DNA from: Takakia lepidozioides
Taxonomy: Eukaryota > Streptophyta > Takakiopsida > Takakiales > Takakiaceae
NCBI GenBank assembly: GCA_030704615.1
Contig: CM060734.1
Coordinates: forward strand, 43,046,042-43,110,041
DNA length: 64,000 nucleotides
Reading direction: 5' to 3'
In this document: piece after piece, positions 1 to 11,451 of the stretch
Numbering within the stretch: position 1 is the stretch's first letter
How the letters are laid out: every line of letters starts with the position of its first letter
The notes under the pieces: model-generated
Told to the model about the DNA's origin: nothing
The model's database searches: none
What the model saw: the letters and a program-made list of their open reading frames with translations, nothing else
Position numbers and translations under genes: made by a program

Positions 1-3000
1 ATGTTGTTCACACAATTCCATGTCTTCACGACTCTCATGCCCGAGGCTTTCAAATAGCTGGCAAGGGCACGGCGACACCGAACATCGATGGACTGGATGA
101 GAACCAAAACACCTGCATCGGAAAGGAAGAAGTTGCAAAAGGAAAAAACCCACCGCCAGTAGCGCTCATCAAATGCATTCCAACCCGGACAAGCACCCGA
201 TGGAGGGATATCTGGGACTGCCAACCCATCAGGGATGTCCAAGATGATGAGTTCCGCTGCATATGGCTTCTCCTTCCCGTTCACCCACGATTTGGTCATT
301 TTAGCCTGCAAACAAAAATACAATGGAATTCTGACAAGTTTATAAACGATCCATGCCCACAGCAGACAAAGAGAGCAGAAGCCACAGAACCCAAAGAGAA
401 CACGCACCGTGCTGAGGAACTCGACAATCCTCTCCCACACTGGTGATGGCTCGCCCTTGTAATCAGATTTCTTCGACTCCATCATGGCAAGGAACCCGAC
501 GTTGGCAATCTCCAACCTGGTTGGACGAATGACCCTCGTGGGATGTTCCACTGCATGGTACGGGTCCTTGGGATCAACCACCCCCTTGTTTTTTCTCTCG
601 GATCCCCTACCATGCGGTGGAGTCTGCTGGACATGCTCCACAGGGCCAATAGCTGCAACACTTCCCTGCCCTTGTGCCACCTTCCCTCTACCCCTTCCCT
701 TCCCCACAACACCAGCAACATCTTTTCCCTTTGCCTTTCTTCCTCTACCCGGGGTATCCTGAGCGGGAGGCTCCTTCTCTGCAAGAGTCCTCAGATTACG
801 CTCATGAATGTCGAGGTCCGCTGCTGCGGCAGTGGCTGCAATACGGTCATTCTCTCTCCTCAAAGACAACTCTACAGCTGGGGTCTCTGAAGGAGGGCAA
901 TCCAAATACCAACCACAAGAAGAAAGATGGTCTGGGCCCCAGTCATGCAAGATCCCAGCAGTGAACATGGTCTGGTTGCCAGCAGGGACAAGCCAAAGGT
1001 CCACGAAATCTGGATGTTTGTCCAAGCAATTCTCTTCCAAGAGAACAAACCTAATGTACCTGCAGGAACAGACACAGCCTCATTTTCCAGTGCACATATT
1101 GTGTCCCAGCTTTTTCAACACACCAGGAAGACCCCCTTAAACAGTATGCCACACAACACATTGCAACCACAACACAAGTAAAGAGTGCAAGGGTGTGCAC
1201 CTGTAAAGGCATCGTTTCCAGGCTTCCTCTCCTTTTTCCTGCTGGTCAAGCTCATTTGTTCGACTGATGCCACCCTCCTTGCTGAACTCTCTAAAGAAAC
1301 CAGAGTGCCACACTGTGGCTCTCCATTTCCTCATGTAAGCTTCGAAGGAGACCTTCGGAGCTGTCATAGTGATGCCATAGTCAGCCAGCTGAGTATGCAG
1401 AACCGATCGGGCCCTTTCTTCCAACTGCAAAACAATTGAAATGGAAGAATGAACCCAAAAACAGTCACAGCGAATGTAAGAGGCAATGGGAAGAGAAGGA
1501 CAGGAAAAGAGAAAAGAAAGTGAGATACGAGAGGACATCACACCTGGCTCCAGTAAGTGGCCTTGTGAAGCCAGGTGTCCAGCACATTGTCACTGACAGG
1601 AACGACACGCTGGGTCTTCTTCTCTTTCTCTGGCCTTGGGAACATGTGGGTATCCCTAACTGTGGGATCGGAGTTCCATATCTGTAGCCACTTCACCTTC
1701 TGTTCAGAAGACACGACGGCGGTAGACAACCTGTGCAACTTCTCCTGGGCCATCTCCGGCTTGCCTGGCTTGTTATAATGGTTTTTTATCTCCAGGAGAA
1801 ACTGCGGCCCGAATGATGGGTCGGCCATTCTCAACTGCTTCACAAAAGCACTCATTATTGTCCTTCTTGTAGCGTTCATCTCCTTCTGGATGTGACTTTC
1901 AACCCCCTTTGCTGTCCTTCTCTCCTCAGGGGTAGAGCTATAGTATTCCAGTTTGCCACGCTCCCCTGCATCTGCAATGTCTTGCTGCAAGGGAATGCAA
2001 GAGAGTTGCATCAATCCAAGGTCAAGGGAGACAGACAGAAACAAACATGTGGAAGCAGGAATATGGAAAGGCCAGATGAAGGAAGATGTATCTCACCGTG
2101 TACATGTACTCCATGAAAGCCTCACGGGTCAACGAGTACCATGTTTCCGAAGTCTTGGAGCTTTCGCATTTCTTATACATCTCTGCCGAAAGGATGGTCT
2201 TGAAGTTGGTCAAGGGCATCTGCCCGATCCTTTGTATCCTATACAGTGTGTGAACCAGACTCGTTTTGACATGCGATGTCTCCGTCCCTCTGCAGAATGA
2301 TATCTGAATTTCAGAATGTAATTCAAGGACTTGAATCAAGGAAGAACGGAACCAGAAGTGCAACATGTACAATGAGAAACCAACCTGTTCACATCATTCA
2401 TTGCCGTCAGAAGACCCATCATGTTGTCGTCACAATCAAGCACCATCGATCGAACAGAGTAATGCCACTCTTCCTCCTGTGAGTGCAGCCTCCCAATGAC
2501 AGCCATCCATGCAAGCAACCGGTGGTTGCCATCCCAAACGTGAAACATCTTCCCCGAGAATACCTGGGTGGAAGGTTTCCTGGAGAGAAGAAGTTCGAAG
2601 GATTCGTTCACCTGTCTCCAAATGGGGTCCCAGGAGTCGACGATTGACTCATCCACAAGGAGCTCGTTACCTCTAGAATCCCTAGTAGAAACGTAAAAGA
2701 CTGCGGATCCATCCAAATACCCATGAACAAACTCGGCCTCCAGCTTGAGAATGTCTTTGACAAGGGGTGGACGAACGACGGGCATGGAAACCAACCTACA
2801 CAGGGGAATCTTCAACCTCCCACCAGGAGCAAGCATACTTTGAACCACAAGCTGAGAGTTCACCTTTTGACCCCCCAGCATCTCAGCGGCTTTGCTTTCA
2901 TAAAACTCATCGTCAACATCAACTATGGTCTCCTTCCCCTGACCCTGAGGGACCTCATCCGCCACACTTTGCATTTTCTCCTGCAAGGTTGTTCACTCAA

Positions 3001-6000
3001 ATTCTTATAAGAGAGGAATGAAACGTCGACTGATGCATGAAAAAGTGGGATCAAACAGGTAAGTGTTCTTTGAGCTGCCAGGTAAGTGTTCATTGATCCT
3101 CACGGACCTGCCCTATGTTCCCGATTTTCAGAGGGAAAGAACATTGAAAAGTTCTGCTCAAACAGTGTGCGTTGCCGCACACTGTTTGAGCTGGCAGTAA
3201 AGGATTCATTTCATCCTCAGATATGTGCCCATGAGGGCCGAAGGTTGCGCCCTTCAATATTGATATGTTCTGCCTAAACAGTGTGCGGTTCCGCAGACTG
3301 TTTGAGCTGACAGTGAAGGGTTCATTTTAACCCAGAAATGTTACACTGAAGACCAAATTTTGCACCCTAAAACATTGAAATGTTCAGCTCAAACAGTGTG
3401 CGTTGCCGCACACTGTTTGGGCTGACAGTGAAGGGTTCATTTCATCCTCACATAGGTGCCCCTGAAGTCCAAATTTTGCACCCAGAAAAATTGAAATGTT
3501 CATCTCAAACAGTGTGCGTTGCCGCACACTGTTTGGGCTGACAGTGAAGGGTTCATTTCATCCTCAAACAGGTGCCCCTGAAGTCCAAATTTTGCACCCA
3601 GAAACATTGAAATGTTCAGCTCAAACAGTGTGCGTTGCCGCACACTTTCTGAGCTGGCAGTGAAGGGTTCATTTCACCCCCAGATAGCAGACAACAAGAC
3701 CAAATTTTGCACCCTAAAACATTGAAAAGATCTGCTCAAACAGTGTGCGTTGCCGCACACTGTGTGAGCTGGTTGTGAAGGGTTCATTTCAACCTCAGAT
3801 AACAGACAGCAAGACCAAATTTTGCACCCTAAAACATTGAAATGTTCAGCTCAAACAGTGTGCGTTGCCGCACACTGTTTTGGCTGACAGTGAAGGGTTC
3901 ATTTCATCCTCACATAGGTGCCCCTGAAGTCCAAATTTTGCACCCTGAAACATTGAAATGTTCAGCTCAAACAGTGTGCGTTGCCGCACACTGTTTGGGC
4001 TAACAGTGAAGGGTTCGTTTCATCCTATTATAGGTGCCCCTGAAGTCCAAATTTTGCACCCTGAAACATTGAAATGTTCAGCTCAAACAGTGTGCGTTGC
4101 CGCACACTGTCTGAGCTGGCAGTGAAGGGTTCATTTCACCCTAAGATAGGTGCCCCTGAAGTCCAAATTTTGCACCCTGAAACATTGAAATGTTCAGCTC
4201 AAACAGTGTGCGTTGCCGCACACTCTCTGAGCTGGCAGTGAAGGGTTCATTTCACCCTCAGATAACAGACAGCAAGACCAAATTTTGCACCCTAAAACAT
4301 TGAAAAGATCTGCTCAAACAGTGTGCGTTGCCGCACACTGTTTGAGCTGGTTGTGAAGGGTTCATTTCAACCTCAGATAACATACCCTGAAGACCAAATT
4401 TTGCACCCTAAAACATTGAAATGTTCAGCTCAAACAGTGTGCGTTGCCGCACACTGTTTGGGCTGACAGTGAAGGGTTCATTTCGTCCTCAAACAAGTCA
4501 CCCTGAAGTCCAAATTTTGCACCCAGAAACATTGAAATGTTCAGCTCAAACAGTGTGCGTTGCCGCACACTGTCTGAGCTGGCAGTGAAGGGTTCATTTC
4601 ACCCCCAGATAACAGACAGCAAGACCAAATTTTGCACCCTAAAACATTGAAAGATCTGCTCAAACAGTGTGCGTTGCCGCACACTGTGTGAGCTGGTTGT
4701 GAAGGGTTCATTTCAACCTCAGATAACAGACAGCAAGACCAAATTTTGCACCCTAAAACATTGAAATGTTCAGCTCAAACAGTGTGCGTTGCCGCACACT
4801 GTTTTGGCTGACAGTGAAGGGTTCATTTCATCCTCACATAGGTGCCTCTGAAGTCCAAATTTTGCACCTTGAAACATTGAAATGTTCAGCTCAAACAGTG
4901 TGCGTTGCCGCACACTGTTTGGGCTGACAGTGAAGGGTTCATTTCATCCTATTATAGGTGCCCCTGAAGTCCAAATTTTGCACCCTGAAACATTGAAATG
5001 TTCAGCTCAAACAGTGTGTGTTGCCGCACACTGTCTGAGCTGGCAGTGAAGGGTTCATTTCAACCCTAAGATAGGTGCCCCTGAAGTCCAAATTTTGCAC
5101 CCTGAAACATTGAAATGTTCAGTTCAAACAGTGTGCGTTGCCGCACACTGTCTGAGCTGGCAGTGAAGGGTTCATTTCACCCTCAGATAACAGACAGCAA
5201 GACCAAATTTTGCACCCTAAAACATTGAAATGTTCAGCTCAAACAGTGTGCGTTGCCGCACACTGTTTGGGCGGACAGTGAAGGGTTCATTTCATCCTCA
5301 AACAGGTCACCCTGAAGTCCAAATTTTGCACCCAGAAACATTGAAATGTTCAGCTCAAACAGTGTGCGTTGCCGCACACTGTTTGGGCTGACAGTGAAGG
5401 GTTCATTTCATCCTCAAACAGGTGCCCCTGAAGTCCAAATTTTGCACCCAGAAACATTGAAATGTTCAGCTCAAACAGTGTGCGTTGCCGCACACTGCTT
5501 GGGCTGACAGTGAAGGGTTCATTTCATCCTATTATAGGTGCCCCTGAAGTCCAAATTTTGCACCCTGAAACATTGAAATGTTGAGCTCAAACAGTGTGCG
5601 TTGCCGCACACTGTCTGAGCTGGCAGTGAAGGGTTCATTTCACCCTCAGATAACAGACAGCAAGACCAAATTTTGCACCCTAAAACATTGAAATGTTCAG
5701 CTCAAACAGTGTGCGTTGCCGCACACTGTTTGGGCTTACAGTGAAGGGTTCATTTCATCCTCACATAGGTGCCCCTGAAGTCCAAATTTTGCACCCAGAA
5801 ACATTGAAATGTTCAGCTCAAACAGTGTGCGTTGCCGCACACCTCTTGGGCTGACAGTGAAGGGTTCATTTCATCCTATTATAGGTGCCCCTGAAGTCCA
5901 AATTTTGCACCCTGAAACATTGAAATGTTCAGCTCAAACAGTGTGCGTTGCCGCACACTGTCTGAGCTGGCAGTGAAGGTTCATTTCACCCTCAGATAAC

Positions 6001-7087
6001 AGACAGCAAGACCAAATTTTGCACCCTAAAACATTGAAATGTTCAGCTCAAACAATGTGCGTTGCCGCACACTGTTTGGGCTGACAGTGAAAGGTTCATT
6101 TCATCCTCACATAGGTGCCCTTGCAGTCCAAATTTTGCACCCTAAAACATTGAAATGTTCAGCTCAAACAGTGTGCGTTGCCGCACACTGTTTGAGCTGG
6201 CAGTGCAGGGTTCATTCCATCCTCAGAAAGTGCCCCTGAAGTCCAAATTTCGCACCCTAAAACATTGAAATGTTCAGCTCAAACAGTGTGCGTTGCCGCA
6301 CACTGTTTGGGCTGGCAGTGAAGGGTTCATTTCACCCGCAGATAACTGACTCCAAGGCCAAATTTTGCACCCTAAAACATTGAGAAGACTTGCTCAAACA
6401 GTGTGCGTTGCCGCACACTGTTTGAGTTGGAAGTGCGAGGTTCATTTCATCCTCAGAAAGGTGTCGTTGAAGGAAGAATTTTGCACCCTTAAACAGTGAC
6501 TTGTGCAGCTCAAACAGTGTGCGGCAACGCACACTGTTTGAGCTGCCACTGAATGGTTCTTTCTTTCTCAAATACCTGCCATTGAAAGCCGAATTCTTCA
6601 CAAATGTGGGTCCTGTAGATTTTACCTTTTTCGTAGGTACTCGAGAAGACTCCCTAGTTGCCGGGGACCCTTTCCGCTTCGGGCTGCTCTCTTCGCCGAC
6701 TATGTAGGTGAGCCTCTCCCCCTTCCTCTTTCCCGTGGTCAGATTCTTCGTGAGGCCAGTGTCAACATCTTCCTCCATGTCGTCTGTCTCTCCCTCAGAC
6801 GCAGTGTCCTCCTCGCCTGTTCCTGGAACTATGTTGGGTTGTTGTTCTTCTCCAGATTCCTGCTCCTCCATCGCCACACTTTCCTGTATTCCCTCTTCTT
6901 CCTCCTTTTCCTCTTCCTCCACTCTTTCCATCCTCATTCTATATCTAGCTCTATTCCTGTTTCTAGAACTCGTGAAGTATAATGACTTCCTTCTCTTTCT
7001 CCTCCGCTGGAAACAAGGGCTCCCCACGATGCCCCTGGAGCTCTCCAGTTTGACGTTTGCAACAAGTCCTGGTATCGCATGTAACAA
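1..7087 (-). CDS. ParB-like/DNA-methyltransferase fusion gene of element A (7 exons visible, 3' end outside window)
   Basis: Exons were assigned from GT-AG sites, phase continuity and alignment to copies B and C: 7087-6626, 2980-2385, 2289-2097, 1984-1544, 1424-1201, 1059-408 and 305 to beyond 1. These join without a stop into about 957 residues. Exon 1 encodes an Arg/Lys-rich stretch (RRRKRRKSLYFTS, a likely nuclear signal) and an acidic tail. Exon 2 has a ParB/Srx-like pattern with HVWDGNHRLLAW (DGNHR at 2519-2533). Exons 3-6 are a helical and linker region. Exon 7 has LDIPDG (228-239), in the place of the DPPY-like motif IV of amino-methyltransferases. Copy C shows that motifs X and I follow, as in the permuted beta class. 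Known: such enzymes methylate adenine N6 or cytosine N4. Whether this protein is active is unknown, because the motif IV aromatic residue is missing. The start codon is uncertain. Confidence 0.7.
2981..6625 (-). other. Intron 1 of the element A methyltransferase gene
   Basis: A donor after VPTKK (AAG|GTAAAA, minus) and an acceptor TTGCAG|GAG keep reading phase 0. The equivalent intron in copy B lies at 13,697-14,376. In A the intron is almost entirely filled by the palindrome array, so an expressed transcript must remove about 3.6 kb of hairpin-rich RNA. Confidence 0.65.
3050..6560. repeat. Tandem array of about 30 palindrome-bearing units (period about 115 bp)
   Basis: Each unit carries the inverted repeat AACAGTGTGCG-TTGC-CGCACACTGTT, then a relative of 'gctgacagtgaagggttcattt', a variable 20-30 bases, and 'aaattttgcaccctaaaacattgaaatgttcagct'. 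I count about 30 palindromes from near 3,160 to near 6,513. The palindrome is the best conserved part. The linker exists in a few alternating subtypes (for example 'ataggtgcccctgaagtc' against 'ataacagacagcaagacc'), which suggests expansion in blocks of several units. The last unit (about 6,508-6,545) is inverted, reading GTGTGCGGCAACGCACAC. The short open frames here are by-products of the repeat. Confidence 0.95.
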
Positions 7088-7870
7088 AAATAAAAATGGA
7101 CATTGTCAACCGTATTTGGATGCGGGTGTTGATATTGTGTGCGAACGGAATTCATCCATTTTGGCGTCTTTGTATTACCCAGCTAATAAAGCGCCGAAGA
7201 AAAAGAACATCCGTTGCATGCATTTGCGATATATGTCAGATGTACTTCGCCGCCTGCCAATACATGGCGGCCTCCTTGCCTTCTTTCAAATTCGAATGTG
7301 CCGTAGAAATGTAGTGCTTTTTCAATTCCGAGCAGTTCTTCCAGATTCGCAATAATTGTTATGCTTCACATATGCATCCACGTGTGTTGTACTGCATGCC
7401 CTGTGGTTTTTTTTATGCCGTGACCGTCCCCATGGGGTCATTCGGTATAAAGGATTTTGTCGGATATGACCATGTGTTGCACACATTCGTGCGAGGTATC
7501 TCTTGGAGTGTCAGTGTTTGTTCTGTGCTATTCTGGCGCAACACAATCTCATTACAATCGGATCTTCCTGTTTACTGCTCTCCAGGGTTGTTGCCGTCAT
7601 TTCATAATGGATGGTTTCATGTCATTTTCAGGGTTTGTTTTCCATCCAAAAACAGCACGGCTTCTTGTGGCTCTGGTCTTTCAAAACGGTTTTTCTGGTT
7701 GGTGGGAGGTGAAGGTGCACGTCATCCCTACATCCTTGGCATGCATCGCCGGCAGCCTTTGGTTTGGTGCTACCCTTGTTGACCTCAGTTTGCTGGTGGT
7801 ATTTCCACTTTCGATAATTACGGGCTCTCAGTTCGGGGATTCCGTTCTGAATCGCCAGTTTCGTTCAGTG
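7088..7870. promoter_or_regulatory. Divergent intergenic region between the two element A genes; TATA-like box at 7446
   Basis: This 0.8-kb gap separates the divergently transcribed methyltransferase gene (minus) and transposase gene (plus), so it should hold both promoters. TATAAA occurs on plus at 7,446-7,451, about 420 bases before the chosen transposase start. The frame from 7,457 stays open into the transposase, but the translation of that stretch has no counterpart in copies B and C and is hydrophobic, so I treat it as leader. A 5' non-coding exon is possible. Confidence 0.4.
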
Positions 7871-10800
7871 ATGGAAAACATGTCGAGGGAGCGAGATGCA
7901 CTCGCTCGATTCCATTCCAATGCAGGTACTCTTCCACTGACTGCCACTGCAGACGACGATGGGTATGCAGTTGTTCATGAGGATGAGCTGGTTACAGTGT
8001 TCCCGCTGGAGTTGGGTTCTCTGCTTGTTCAGAAAGAGGTGTATGACGATGATGGGAATTTGGATTCTGGGCACTTGGAGAAACCCTTGGTTGGCGAGTG
8101 TGGAAGGAAGTGGAGAGTCCTTCCAGGAACATACCGTGTCCTTGGAAAAGAGAGAAGACAATCAGCAGGACCAGTCGTTACCCCTGGCACTGCAGCATCG
8201 GTCGTGCAACAGAAGGGCACAGTTCCTGTGAAACAAGAGGTGAGCACATCCACTACCTTCGTGACTCTTTCGGACTCGTCCTCGGAGGATGTTTCTGAGA
8301 TTCCTCCGCCAGTGCAAACTCCCTTATTGCATGATGACAAATTGCAAGAGATAACAAGTGTCATTCCAAAATTGAAAGCCCTCGCAGGTGTGCCTGGGTG
8401 CAAGAGCGAGCTACGTTTTGTTGATTGGGAGTCCCTTCCAGTGCAACGGGTTCAATACGTGCCAGCTCAGTTTGATGGGGACATCTTGTTTGAGCTCAAC
8501 CCTCCCACGTCTTCCAGTGGACTGGCTGGGCTTCTGCAGGGCATGGACAAGAAACATGACGGACATCCTTGGTGCAGGACAAAAACGTCGAACATCCATA
8601 ACGACATTGGCTTGAAATTTCGGAGGTCGGTTTGCGTTGGGCATTGCAAGTGCCTGAATATTTCTTGCCCTCGGCTGAGAAACAGCGCTCAGCCAAACAA
8701 AAGTGAGTGGGAAGGTGTGCCCCTGAATCCTTTCACCCCAGGGCTTGCACCTCCCAAGACCAATACTTTTGTGTGCAGGTTCTGCAAACTTTCCCCGTCC
8801 TGTGTTTCTGTTTGCCACGCTCGTATGTATCAGGTGGCACATCGATGCAAGACAATGACTCGTGCCTGCATTCATATGGGTGCACACGAGCATCCTGTGT
8901 CCAAAGGGAGTTGCAGGGATAGCGTGGACATCGCTAGAAATCTACTGAAGCAAGAGTTCCACAATGCCCCTTGTGCAACACCTTCTGCTATAGCGCTTGC
9001 AGCTAGCAAGGCATTCCTGGAAAAACACATACTGGGTGAAGGGGATGCGACACAGCCAATGCTGGATGCAGATTCCCTTGAGGCAGTCATGAACCATTTC
9101 TCCGTGTTGAGCTCTCCCAATATTCGAAACCAGGTGAATGCACTCAGAATGGGCACAGGCACTGCTGGATTCATGGACAACATTATGGACCTCAAACGGA
9201 GGAGTCGCTATGAATTCATTCAAAACAGTATGTTCCCTGGCCAGGGCTCGTCCAAAGTGTATTTGTTCAAGATGTCCGCTGTGGGCCAAGGCAGTGGTGT
9301 GAGCATTGTCCGCCGAATGCAACCTGGAGGAGATTTGGCTAAATGTTGGTTAATGTTTGATCACTGCAAACGGGTGAAGGGTTGGACAACCATGGCGTGC
9401 CATGTGTATGATCCAGCGTACCAGCGTGTGCTCTCCATAGCAATTTGTGATATGCAGTCAGAGGACACTGAATCCCAGATGCTCATGTGGAATTCCCTCC
9501 TGGCCGTCATGCAGCGCAATGGAATACAGAACACAAATTTTGCGGGCTTCATGGCTGATAGTGCACAGGCAAATTTCAATGCAGTGCGGCGCGTGTTTGG
9601 TTCGGGGGATCCTAGGGTCCCAATGGAAAATAGGGAGCGCACATGCCTCTTCCATTGGAGTCAATCTCTGGCACGTCATACAAAGCGCTGCATTCGCCCT
9701 GACCTTCAGTTGGAGCATAGAAGGCTCTGTCTGAAGTACAAGAATGCCACCTCAATGGGAGAAGCTGAGAGCACTTACCAGGCAATCCGGGCTTGGTGGT
9801 TCTCCTCTGGTGCTGCTACAGGTATCCACCTGAAGGAGTTGGAGGACTGGTTGGTTTTCTGGCACTTCAGGTACAGACAGTGGGGAGCTTTCATGACGAC
9901 GGTAAGCCTCACAAGTTTTCCTTAAACACAAATTGCACTTTGCATCGTGCCTGTTCATTTGGGGTTGTTCGATTGTCACTTGAAGAACCTCTACCATTTC
10001 TTTTCCTTCCTCACATTTCCATGCAATGCCTCCTGCAGGACATGTCCTTGGAGGACTTGGCCGACATGCCATCGTGTAATTTGGCAGAGACTGTTCACAA
10101 CGCCTGGATGCAACAGTCTACCAAAGCAGGTCGTGACTTGTATGTGGCCACTGCTGATGACATGGTGCGGGCACTTACACAACAAACCAGGTACCGCAAT
10201 TTTCTGATGGGACGGGGTGGAGGGAAGGGCCCCGATACAACTTTGTTGATGCTAAGGGCTGCGAGTAGGTCCGGAGACCCGTCAAAGATGGCCAGAGCTC
10301 TAAACAGGTGCACTGAAGGCTCCCCTCTGCAATCCAGGCTCCCCCATTTGGAAGGCGAGGAAAGATTTGGATCATGCAAAAGGAAATTAAACACTCTTCC
10401 AGGGTCAGATGGAGATTCCCATAGGCCAGACAGGGTCAATTTCTCTGTGCCAAAGGTGTCTCCAGTGCAGACTAAGTCCTGTGCCGGCTCCTTCCCAGGT
10501 GGGTCCTCCTCCTGTGGAGCAGGTGCAGAACATGCAAGCATAGCAGCGGAAATCCCATTGGAGGAGGTGGTGGCCATGGTGCAGGAATCTGATTGCATTG
10601 ATAGTGACTGGCATATAGAACGCACCCCACCGGGATCTAGAGTGGCTTGCATGGCAATTCGGACCCCCTCATTCAAGAAATGCAAATCAAAAATATGCAA
10701 AGGCTCCAGGGGGACTCCAGCTCCAACATTCACAGGGTTGTTCCGACCTTACCATAGTGGGGAGTCAAAAGAGCACAAGTTTTGGTTCTGCCCAGACGAT

Positions 10801-11451
10801 ATGGCACGATGCGTGAAGGGAACAGTTCGTCCTTCCGTGATAATGAAGCCCCCTCCCCCCGCAATTTGGCCTGTGAAAATTGGGACATCGCTGTCCTCAA
10901 CCGAGATAAGCATGCTGGAGGAGGGAGGGTTTTGTCTTGCACGGTCCCGGGTGGTGCCCTTATGCACTGTCGGCACAGATGTGCCACATGCTCCGACAAT
11001 GCCTCCACCCGGTGCCGACTCCCACCCAACAAAAAGAGATGGAAAAACAGTGCGCCGTGTTGCTTCGGGTGCAGATCACGAATGCAAGATGGAATCGGCT
11101 AGAATTTTGCAGGCTAGGGTGACTCGTATCACCGAAGTCCCTTCCCCGGGGTATGGACGGATTTACACAGTGCTGTCAATTGGCTCAGTTCTTCATGCCA
11201 AAGAATATCAGGTTACCATCGGGAATTTCCCATCGTGCACTTGTCCGGATTTTGTAACAATGCGTGAGGGCGCTCTCGGCATGAGAGGGAAGTGGGTCCC
11301 CTGCAAGCATCAATATTACATATACCTTGTAATTATGTGTTGCGACGGTAAGAGAGACCAATTCATTCACCAAGCCACACTAGGCTACGGAGAAGTCATC
11401 ACCCTTCTGCAGCGGGACACCTCGCGTAGAACTCCGCCAACTTCTCTTTGA
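7871..11451 (+). CDS. MULE-like transposase with DDE-type core and SWIM zinc finger, intact (element A)
   Basis: Two exons, 7,871-9,901 and 10,039-11,451, flank a 137-base GT-AG intron in phase 0 and give 1,147 residues. Residues about 1-235 include an acidic Ser-rich stretch. Residues about 236-345 have Cys/His clusters (C255, C259, C261, C266; C302, C305; HMGAHEH) like the WRKY-GCM1/FLYWCH-type zinc region before many MULE cores. The RNase H-fold core has D497 (MFDH), D563 (FMADS), the CLFHW motif at C592-H595 that MULEs place between the second D and the E, and candidate E658 (LEDW). The C-terminus has a SWIM motif C1077-x-C-x19-C1099-x-H1101. The start is chosen because the homologues also begin here with MASQ.../MEN... 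. Known: such proteins cut and rejoin transposon ends. Another plant DDE superfamily is possible, but the CxFH and SWIM combination favours MULE. Confidence 0.82.
9902..10038 (+). other. Intron of the transposase gene (element A)
   Basis: Donor ACG|GTAAGC and acceptor CTGCAG|GAC join the exons in phase 0 (AFMTT + DMSLEDLADMP). An intron at the same place is visible in copies B and C. Copy B keeps the acceptor TTGCAG, while in copy C it has decayed to TTGCAA. Confidence 0.85.

Noticed and set aside
482-1181. Several open frames of 90-115 residues on both strands
   Set aside because: They are shadows of exon 6 of the methyltransferase gene, which is confirmed by its phase with neighbouring exons and by alignment to copy C.
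3050-6560. CRISPR-like direct repeat array
   Set aside because: Repeats are about 115 bases with conserved linkers rather than unique spacers, there are no cas genes, and the sequence is a plant nuclear transposon intron.
6708-7355. Plus-strand open frame of about 215 residues, Ser-rich
   Set aside because: It is antisense to exon 1 of the methyltransferase gene; the Ser runs mirror the Glu-rich acidic tail on minus.
7457-7870. N-terminal extension of the transposase
   Set aside because: The frame is open, but the translation is hydrophobic, has no counterpart in copies B and C, and the homologues start at the position equivalent to 7,871.
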